NCBI GenBank assembly: GCA_029263435.1
Contig: JAJCXL010000264.1
Span: forward strand, 1-13,091
DNA: 13,091 nt
Direction of reading: 5' to 3'
Origin: Acidobacteriota bacterium
GTDB lineage: Bacteria; Acidobacteriota; Vicinamibacteria; Marinacidobacterales; SMYC01
In this document: piece by piece, positions 1 through 5,748 of the stretch
Numbering within the stretch: position 1 is the stretch's first letter
How the letters are laid out: every line of letters begins with the position of its first letter
Program-made: the position numbers and the translations under genes
Notes under the pieces: model-generated
Databases searched by the model: none
What the model saw: the letters and a program-made list of their open reading frames with translations, nothing else
Told to the model about the DNA's origin: nothing

Positions 1-35
1 AGCTATTGGAAGCGAGTGCTGCTTTGGAACACTTT

Positions 36-54
36 TCGTTCCGTATCGGAACGA
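36..54. repeat. Perfect inverted repeat, 8-bp arms, 3-bp spacer
   Basis: TCGTTCCG-TAT-CGGAACGA is a perfect palindrome around TAT. A further GGAAC lies just upstream at 27-31 and a GTTCC near 150. No T-tract follows it, so it is not a terminator. It resembles an operator or activator site and lies about 255-270 bp before the proposed sigma-54 promoter, a normal distance for an enhancer-binding protein site. Confidence 0.5.
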
Positions 55-209
55 TCCGTGTCGATATTCATTCCGTTGTGGTGCGTCAGAACCCTTAACA
101 CTTCTCGCTATCAGGGTCAGCTGGCCCAAACCGTTGACCTGGAGGTACTTGTTCCGATCGTGACGATGAACGGCCTCTGGAAGCGTCGGGTTCGTTGACA
201 ATCGCGCTC

Positions 210-224
210 GGACGGAAGCCGTCC
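210..224. repeat. Perfect inverted repeat, 6-bp arms, 3-bp spacer
   Basis: GGACGG-AAG-CCGTCC is a short perfect palindrome about 85 bp upstream of the proposed sigma-54 promoter. It has the same 6-8 bp arm, 3-bp spacer geometry as the 36-54 repeat but a different sequence. It may be a regulator site; chance is possible at this GC content. Confidence 0.3.
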
Positions 225-307
225 AGATTGAGTCGCGAGTCAGAGACACCCGTATAAACCCTTACGGAAGTTAGCGTTTCCCTGGACTGTTCTTTTCTGG
301 GTGTGCT

Positions 308-323
308 TGGCAGGGAACATGCA
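308..323 (+). promoter_or_regulatory. Candidate sigma-54 (RpoN) -24/-12 promoter
   Basis: TGGCAGG-GAAC-ATGCA matches the RpoN consensus TGGCACG-N4-TTGCW at 10 of 12 fixed positions. It keeps the invariant GG (309-310) and GC (321-322) exactly ten bases apart. The transcript would start near 334, leaving a leader of about 33 nt before the ATG at 367. RpoN together with the PrsK/PrsR two-component pair is reported to control PEP-CTERM genes in some bacteria, so the site fits the gene it precedes. Confidence 0.6.
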
Positions 324-366
324 TTGGAGTAGTGTCCTATACGAGACTCAGCTAGTGAGGGGAATA

Positions 367-1242
367 ATGAGAGCGCCAATGACACTACTTCGGGGAATCA
401 AAGCCACTGCAATCGTCGCGGCTTTCTACATGGCAACTGCTGGGATGGCGAGTGCGAGCCCGGTAACCTGGGAAGTCTTCAATCATCCGGACGGTAACTT
501 TCAGACCCCGGGCGGAGAGTACATGATGATTCTCAGCTCGCAGGCCTGTGACAAATGCACGTTCGGTGTCACCGGTGGCGGCGTCTTCATGTCATACGAC
601 GTGGATACGAACACGCATCTCGCGACCATGACCGGTACCGTGCAGCATCTCGCGACGGATGGCGTCGCCGAGAACAATGGCGGTGTCTACAACATCAGCG
701 CGACCTTTGAGATGGGCAATTGCAGCCCCTGCAACACCGACAACCTTACCGATGGCGGAGCGGGCGGTCCTTGGTGGGGCGCGAACGTTGCTGACGGTAC
801 GAGCGGACTCTACGAGGACGCGTTCCAGGACTTGCTCGACAACTCGAACACGCCTTATTCCGGAGGCGGCGCCGCCGCGTCCGCGAACTATAGCGAGGAT
901 GTCGACCGCATCTATTTCGACTTCGTCGACATGTCACTGACGCATGACAGCGGCAGCAACACCTATAGCGGCCCCACGGTTTGGGATGAAGCGCCTAACG
1001 GCGGCCCCAAACAGTTCTTCATTCAGGACGGTTGGCGCGGCGCGGACGGCCTTGCCGCCGCCGGTTGGCTCGATGCACCCAACCAGGGTGACAAGACAAA
1101 GTTCTCTGGTCCTTCGGACTTCCTGTTCACCTTGAACCCGTTCAGCACTCCGACAGGAATGCCCGAGCCGGCGACGACCACGTTGTTCGCGCTCGGCCTC
1201 TTTGCGGCAGGCTTCTCGCGCCGACGAAAGTCGCAGAGCTAA
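367..1242 (+). CDS. PEP-CTERM sorting-domain secreted protein
   Basis: This 291-residue exported protein should be handled by the exosortase (EpsH/XrtA-type) system, which recognises and processes PEP-CTERM tails; such proteins are often linked to exopolysaccharide or biofilm matrix. A signal peptide spans residues 1-30, with likely cleavage after MASA. The tail is complete: PEP at 266-268, a short hydrophobic stretch at 272-283, then RRRK at 285-288. The body is rich in Gly, Asn, Asp and Thr and has no catalytic domain that I recognise. It carries two CxxC motifs (C61/C64 and C119/C122), which could form disulfides after export. The ATG at 367 is chosen because GAGG lies six bases before it; a GTG at 301 would add 22 residues ahead of the signal peptide. 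No exosortase or polysaccharide gene is in the window, so the substrate is an orphan here. It sits behind a candidate RpoN promoter and is followed by a terminator. Confidence 0.9.
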   Translation: MRAPMTLLRGIKATAIVAAFYMATAGMASASPVTWEVFNHPDGNFQTPGGEYMMILSSQACDKCTFGVTGGGVFMSYDVDTNTHLATMTGTVQHLATDGVAENNGGVYNISATFEMGNCSPCNTDNLTDGGAGGPWWGANVADGTSGLYEDAFQDLLDNSNTPYSGGGAAASANYSEDVDRIYFDFVDMSLTHDSGSNTYSGPTVWDEAPNGGPKQFFIQDGWRGADGLAAAGWLDAPNQGDKTKFSGPSDFLFTLNPFSTPTGMPEPATTTLFALGLFAAGFSRRRKSQS

Positions 1243-1267
1243 GAACACTCTCATCGACTCACGATTT

Positions 1268-1304
1268 GGAGCTGACGCGAAAGCGTCGGCTCCTTTCGCG
1301 TTTT
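1268..1304 (+). terminator. Hairpin terminator after the PEP-CTERM gene
   Basis: An 11-bp stem (GGAGCTGACGC, 1268-1278, with 1283-1293; one G-T pair) closes on a GAAA tetraloop and is followed by TTT, CGCG and TTTT. A second, exclusive hairpin pairs ACGCGAAAG (1275-1283) with CTTTCGCGT (1293-1301) directly before the T-run. Either could terminate the transcript; the first is the more stable by eye. Confidence 0.8.
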
Positions 1305-1355
1305 GGGCCCAGGCTCCGGCGCGTAGAGAGCTAGCGCAGTGAGTGAAAAGTTGCT

Positions 1356-1369
1356 ACTCTCGAAAGAGT
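1356..1369. repeat. Short inverted repeat upstream of the secreted-protein gene
   Basis: ACTCT-CGAA-AGAGT is a perfect 5-bp-arm repeat about 55 bp before the next start codon, followed by a run of C and not T. It could be a leader hairpin or an operator. It is short enough to be chance. Confidence 0.25.
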
Positions 1370-1424
1370 CCCCCCAACCATTCGAGAACAACAGACATCC
1401 GCCTCGCCGGAGGTTCTAGATTCC

Positions 1425-2066
1425 ATGAAACTCAACATGTTTCACGCGCTCGTCTTGGGCTCGTGTATCACCCTCCCGGGCTCTGCACGGCAGGCTCATG
1501 CGTCCGGCGGACACGAGCCCCTCGAGCAGACGACGACCATCGGGCAGGGCGAAACCCTTCTCGTGGGAGCGGTCGACCTCACTCTCGTTCCAGCCGACGG
1601 TGTAGACAAGAGGTTGTATCTGCTCAAGCATGAGATTCGCTACTGGCCGTTCGAGAACGAGCAGGTCACGCTCGAGCAAGTCCCAGGCTTTCAGAACAAA
1701 TGGTTCTTTTTTGTGAAGGTCGACCGATGGGACGCGAAGATGGCGTCGCAGACGCACACGCTGAGGTTCGAGACACCGGACAATCGAATGATGTACATCC
1801 TTACGTTTCCGCTCTTGGCGCGAAACTGCCGGGGAGAGACGAAGAAGACGCGTCACTGCACCGGCGGTATCACGAATGCCGGGCTCTACACACTGAGCGC
1901 GCAGCGCACCGCCACCGAAGATGGCGGCGGTTGGGAGTACTCTTTCACCAAGGACCCCGACGACCCCGACGTCCGCGCTGCTTTCGAACGACGCTACGAG
2001 GTCGAGTACTTCACGCCCGAAGGTGACGAGCTGGGCTCGCACTACCTGCGGGTCACGAGGCGTTAG
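1425..2066 (+). CDS. Hypothetical secreted protein
   Basis: I do not recognise the family of this 213-residue protein. Residues 1 to about 26 look like a signal peptide, with likely cleavage after QAHA. LGSC at 11-14 faintly resembles a lipobox, but the hydrophobic stretch before it is too short to call a lipoprotein. The mature part is soluble, mixed in charge and rich in aromatic residues, with no membrane segment. Its only two mature cysteines are eleven residues apart in a basic loop (C-x10-C around RGETKKTRH) and could form one disulfide. GGAGG at 1409-1413 is eleven bases before the ATG, a slightly long spacing; the next in-frame ATG (1437) would damage the signal peptide. The preceding terminator suggests its own promoter. 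It converges on the nitroreductase gene with a 12-bp gap and no clear terminator between them. Confidence 0.75.
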   Translation: MKLNMFHALVLGSCITLPGSARQAHASGGHEPLEQTTTIGQGETLLVGAVDLTLVPADGVDKRLYLLKHEIRYWPFENEQVTLEQVPGFQNKWFFFVKVDRWDAKMASQTHTLRFETPDNRMMYILTFPLLARNCRGETKKTRHCTGGITNAGLYTLSAQRTATEDGGGWEYSFTKDPDDPDVRAAFERRYEVEYFTPEGDELGSHYLRVTRR

Positions 2067-2078
2067 AAATCGGGCCGG

Positions 2079-2618
2079 CTAGTAAGCCTCTCCCCACGTT
2101 CCCGCAAAAGCGATCTCGTCCTGTGCTCGACGGCTCCGGGACGAGCCCGACGCCTCTGCGGAGAACCCGATAGCGATGGCGGCGACCGGCTCGAAGCCAT
2201 CGGGAATTCGGTAAAGCTCGCGCGCCTTGGCGGCGTCGAAGCCTGCCATCTGGTGAGCCTGGAGTCCGTGGACACTCGCTTGGAGAATGAGCTGTGAGAC
2301 CGCGAGCCCGACATCGTGAAACGCGTGACGGTTCTGCTTGCCGTTGCGAGTGAACGTCATCGACGCCACCGAGAGCATGAGCACCGGCGCATTTTTCGCC
2401 CAGTCTTGGTTTCCGGGGGCGAGGCAGCTGAGCAGCCGCGCATGGAGCTCGGGGTCGTCTTTCGAAGCGACGAAGAAGCGCCATGGCTGCTCGTTATAGG
2501 AAGAAGGCGCCCAGCGCGCCGCTTCGAGAAGCGTTCGAATCGTCTCCCGCGGCACGCTTCTATCGGAGAACGCTCGAGGGCTGTATCGATTTTGCAAGAG
2601 CTCGTGAATCGGGTCCAT
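2079..2618 (-). CDS. Nitroreductase-family FMN oxidoreductase
   Basis: This 179-residue protein belongs to the nitroreductase family, usually dimeric FMN enzymes that use NAD(P)H to reduce nitro compounds, quinones or similar acceptors. The FMN-binding RYSPRAF segment is at 11-17, the WAPSSYNEQPW block at 36-46, and the helix HDVGLAVSQLILQASVHGLQ at 101-120 with the following AHQMAGFD. A GTWGEAY tail closes the fold. Length is normal for the small, single-domain type. The true substrate cannot be read from the sequence. The start is firm: a perfect AAAGGAGGT lies ten bases upstream. It is the last gene of the minus-strand run, 37 bp after the 1019-residue protein, so it may be cotranscribed with the ECF operon or have its own promoter inside that gene's 3' end. 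Confidence 0.9.
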   Translation of the reverse strand: MDPIHELLQNRYSPRAFSDRSVPRETIRTLLEAARWAPSSYNEQPWRFFVASKDDPELHARLLSCLAPGNQDWAKNAPVLMLSVASMTFTRNGKQNRHAFHDVGLAVSQLILQASVHGLQAHQMAGFDAAKARELYRIPDGFEPVAAIAIGFSAEASGSSRSRRAQDEIAFAGTWGEAY

Positions 2619-2628
2619 GTCCGCTGAG

Positions 2629-2637
2629 ACCTCCTTT
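2629..2637 (-). promoter_or_regulatory. Consensus Shine-Dalgarno for the nitroreductase
   Basis: Read on the minus strand, AAAGGAGGT is a full anti-16S match ending ten bases before the ATG at 2618. It is the best ribosome-binding site in the window. The genes before it in the same run have only AGAGG or GAGG, which suggests the nitroreductase is made at higher yield or independently. Confidence 0.75.
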
Positions 2638-2655
2638 GATCGACAAGTATATGCA

Positions 2656-5600
2656 CTACCCTTGCTCTTCGACCGGCTCCTCGGTCGAACGCTGCAGAAA
2701 CTCTCTGGCGTAAGGAGTCGCTGAAGTCGCCGCCATCGCCAAAGAGATCAAGAGCGCAGGGATGAGACTCACGTGATAAACGCCGGCCGCGACCGCGAGA
2801 ACGATCCCCCCGGTGGAAACGAGCGCAAGCTGCGCGCGGCGGGTGAGCCGGTCGCTCCCGGTCGATAACATCCAGCCACCGAGCCACAGGAGCGCCATCG
2901 CGGCGAAGCTCACGAGCTGTCCGAAGGTCGTGCCCGACGTCGTCGAATAGGGGATGGTCACGTTAGCGTCGATGTCTCCCTGGTTGGCATAGAGCTTTCG
3001 GAAGGAGAAATGTACGCCGTTGGCGGGCACAGTGATACGCAGCGGTGCCATTTGATCCGTACTGCCGTCTTCGGTCGACACCCGTCCGAGGGCGTTTTGG
3101 ATCTCCTCGCTCGACACCGCGGTCTGCGCGGTCACGGCGTCCAAGTTGCTCGCAACGGAGCCGTAGCTGAGTCCGTCAGGCAAGAACAAGTCCCAGTGAG
3201 ATTCGGTCACTAGAATGTCTGGGCGTGGCAGTTGGGACTCGACGGTCCCCAGCCACCGAATGGCCGTGGTTTGGACCGCATAGATCACGTCGACCGGGAA
3301 GCCTTCGGTGCGGTTCATGATCTTGATGAGGACCGAGCCGTCGTTCTCCTCTGCGAGAGCGGGCTTCTCCGGGCGACCCGACACGAAGACTGACCAGATC
3401 TCCGCGCCCTCGGGAAGCTCGATCCGGAGAAACTGCTTGCGCTGGTTGCGTACGAAAAACCGTGCGGTGGTAACGACGAGCCCGTCTCGGGTGACGAGGG
3501 TCTTGTACGCGGCCGAATCGATCGCTGCCTCTTGCACGTCGACGACCCGATGGCGGGTCACGCGGAGGGCCAACTGAGGCAATGGATCGGCGCGCACGTA
3601 TTTGAAAGCGAGCAGGATCGGGTTCGTCGTTTGGAGAACGAGCTGCCGCGGGAGCTCGCCGATCTCGACGGGTGAGAGCTCCGCGAACGTCCCCGGCAGG
3701 ACCTCGACGGCGCTGGATGCCTCGACCGCAACCACCCCTTGCTCGACGTCCGCTCCGGTGACGTGTAAGGTCTCGCCGTCGATCTCGCCTTCATCCGGAG
3801 ACAGGATACGTTCGTAGGAAAGATCCACGCGGAACTGCCCGACCATCTCCTGAGTGAACTCGAGCTCGATGACGCGCGGGTCGTCGTCGCTCGGACGTTG
3901 GGAGCGCAATGAGGGCGCGCTCAAGTCGAGGAGCGTCGCTCCGGCAGGAAGCACCAAGCTCAGCTGGTCGATGCCCCCGGACTTGACGTAGATGGCGGCG
4001 CTCGCCGTCGTCGTCAGCGTCACGTCACCCAGCGATAGCAGAGAGTCGACTTGTGCGTCGAAGCGTCCCGCGACGCGCTCGGGAAGGGTGGGAGTGACGG
4101 TGAGCTCGGGCGGAAGCTCCGCGTACTTGAACGTGTGTGCGACGGTCATCTCGATGGCGTCGCGGACGAAGCTCGGAAGCTGATTCTCGCCGACTCGTGT
4201 TGCATCGCTCTCATCCACCGGCTCGAGGGTGAGGTCTCGACTGGAAAGAAGCGCGACCATTCCACGCTGGCGTCCCACCCCTCTCGCACTCATGAGCGGT
4301 AGTGCAGAGGCTTGCTCCGGTGCCAACGAACGGTCGTACCAGACATCGAGGGTGAGCTCACCCTGGAGCTGACGGTCCAGAAAGACTTGCAGCACTTCGG
4401 CGCCGTCTATCGCGGTCACTCGCCAATCGGCGACGGCGCCATCGGCGCTCTCCACTCGGTTCACCTGCACGTTTTCCGGGACCACGAGCTCCAAGCGGTT
4501 CGTCTCCCCGCGCCGGACGTCGTAGGCCACTCTCGCCCGCGTGAACAAGACACCCTCCTCAGCGTGGACTACGTGATAGATGGTGGCGTTTGCTCGGAGC
4601 TCCTTTCGGACCACCGCCGGGACGGACTCCGACCAGCTCAATGTCACACGATCCGTCAACGGGACGTTCACCGTCGCCACCGTGTTTCCCCCGCGAACCT
4701 GGCTCGTGGCATTCGCGACCGGCGTCGCAGAAACCTCCTTCTGCCCGGGAAGGGTCAGCTCGAATCGCGAGACCGGCACCTTCGGAATGTCTACCTGCAC
4801 GCTGGGCGGCCCGGCCGAGCTTACGACCGGGGTCTCGAACGACGCGATCACTGTGTGCGCGCCGCGACCTTTCACGAGTGTCGCGAAGTGTTTTCCTTCC
4901 ACGACGATCGGCGCGTCTTGGCCGTCGACTCGTACGCTCGTCAAGGTGACGCCTCTGGGCAGCAATCGAAGGGTTACGGTCTCGTCGGCAAGAAGCTCCA
5001 CCGCGAGCTCCGCCCGCCACACCACGGCGTCGCCTCGAAGGGTGCCGCGGTAGGTCGCTCTGCTGAACGACGCACCGAATCCGGTCGGCGTCCTCCAAGA
5101 GATCTGCGCACCGGTCGTGCTCGGAAGGGTCGCCTGGACGCGCGTCGTGTTTCCGCTCGCGCTCACGCGCACCCCGGCCGCCGGTATCACCGCGACATCG
5201 AGCCCGGTACCCGGAAGCGAGGCCGTCAGTTGCGTCGATGCTGCTTCGGGCAGCGGTACTCCGAGGACGTGGCCGCCGCCCCCGGATGCGCTCGCATCCA
5301 CCCGGTACGAGAGCGTCATTTGGTAGGTCCCCTTCTTGTTCGTGCTGAAGGCGAGACCGCCCGGCGTGGTGACGAGCTGTGCCGCTCGTCCGCCGACCAG
5401 CACCTGATGGACTGGTGTTCCTGCGGGAAGGACGGGAACGAGCACCCACGTGTCCTCGAAGATCTCGATAGTGAGCGTGACACTCACGTCGGCCTTCGCG
5501 CTCGCGCCTTCCGTGCGCACCTGGACATTCACTTGGGCGCTTCCGGTCGCATAGTTCACGGGAGCTTTGGGATCGGTGCCGCCGCGGCTCTTCGCGAGGA

Positions 5601-5715
5601 GCTCCGCGTACACGTCGAGCGGGATCTGAACCTGCCCGCTCGGAGCTTCTTGCGCAATGACCGCACTTGCGGCGAGCAACAGCATCAGCGTCAAGGCAAA
5701 CCACGGGTGTCTCAT
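2656..5715 (-). CDS. Large exported repeat protein with C-terminal membrane helices
   Basis: I do not recognise this 1019-residue protein as a named family. It has a signal peptide (1-21, cleavage after AVIA), a long beta-rich exported region, and about three hydrophobic helices at the C terminus (931-951, 962-981, 982-999) with a basic loop SDRLTRR between the first two. The tail is acidic. The exported region appears built from five related modules, each with a strand ending in a hydrophobic-Pro-x-Gly/Asn turn (P97, P253, P413, P590, P768), then a V-x-V strand, and closing on a G-x-x-x-V/L-x-x-x-Y/F type strand. Spacing is 156-178 residues. It contains no cysteine or obvious catalytic site. 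AGAGG lies seven bases before the ATG. It follows the anti-sigma gene by 33 bp, so it is probably cotranscribed and may be the ligand-binding or structural partner of that protein in the periplasm. Confidence 0.8.
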   Translation of the reverse strand: MRHPWFALTLMLLLAASAVIAQEAPSGQVQIPLDVYAELLAKSRGGTDPKAPVNYATGSAQVNVQVRTEGASAKADVSVTLTIEIFEDTWVLVPVLPAGTPVHQVLVGGRAAQLVTTPGGLAFSTNKKGTYQMTLSYRVDASASGGGGHVLGVPLPEAASTQLTASLPGTGLDVAVIPAAGVRVSASGNTTRVQATLPSTTGAQISWRTPTGFGASFSRATYRGTLRGDAVVWRAELAVELLADETVTLRLLPRGVTLTSVRVDGQDAPIVVEGKHFATLVKGRGAHTVIASFETPVVSSAGPPSVQVDIPKVPVSRFELTLPGQKEVSATPVANATSQVRGGNTVATVNVPLTDRVTLSWSESVPAVVRKELRANATIYHVVHAEEGVLFTRARVAYDVRRGETNRLELVVPENVQVNRVESADGAVADWRVTAIDGAEVLQVFLDRQLQGELTLDVWYDRSLAPEQASALPLMSARGVGRQRGMVALLSSRDLTLEPVDESDATRVGENQLPSFVRDAIEMTVAHTFKYAELPPELTVTPTLPERVAGRFDAQVDSLLSLGDVTLTTTASAAIYVKSGGIDQLSLVLPAGATLLDLSAPSLRSQRPSDDDPRVIELEFTQEMVGQFRVDLSYERILSPDEGEIDGETLHVTGADVEQGVVAVEASSAVEVLPGTFAELSPVEIGELPRQLVLQTTNPILLAFKYVRADPLPQLALRVTRHRVVDVQEAAIDSAAYKTLVTRDGLVVTTARFFVRNQRKQFLRIELPEGAEIWSVFVSGRPEKPALAEENDGSVLIKIMNRTEGFPVDVIYAVQTTAIRWLGTVESQLPRPDILVTESHWDLFLPDGLSYGSVASNLDAVTAQTAVSSEEIQNALGRVSTEDGSTDQMAPLRITVPANGVHFSFRKLYANQGDIDANVTIPYSTTSGTTFGQLVSFAAMALLWLGGWMLSTGSDRLTRRAQLALVSTGGIVLAVAAGVYHVSLIPALLISLAMAATSATPYAREFLQRSTEEPVEEQG

Positions 5716-5748
5716 TGTCGTACCTCTTTCTTTCTGGGGAGTGCGCTT

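Larger units (their letters stand above)
1..366. other. Non-coding upstream region of the PEP-CTERM gene
   Basis: I see no credible gene in this stretch: the short open frames on both strands have no recognisable domain or ribosome-binding site. It holds two perfect inverted repeats (36-54 and 210-224), several scattered GGAAC/GTTCC pentamers (27-31, 38-42, 48-52 and near 150), and a sigma-54-type promoter match at 308-323. Its length and repeats suit a regulated promoter region with upstream activator sites. That role is inferred. Confidence 0.6.

Noticed and set aside
1435..1468. Lipobox LGSC in the secreted protein at 1425
   Set aside because: The hydrophobic stretch before the cysteine is only seven or eight residues and a normal signal-peptidase I site follows.
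1416..2042. A 208-codon minus-strand frame opposite the secreted-protein gene
   Set aside because: The plus strand has a signal peptide and a GGAGG site; the antisense product has no such support.
2056..2093. GAGGC/GCCTC pairing between the convergent genes as a terminator
   Set aside because: The loop would be about 27 bases and no T-run follows on either strand.
4559..5704. A 381-codon minus-strand frame inside the 1019-residue gene
   Set aside because: It is in another frame of the same strand, is mostly Arg/Ser/Gly and has no recognisable fold.
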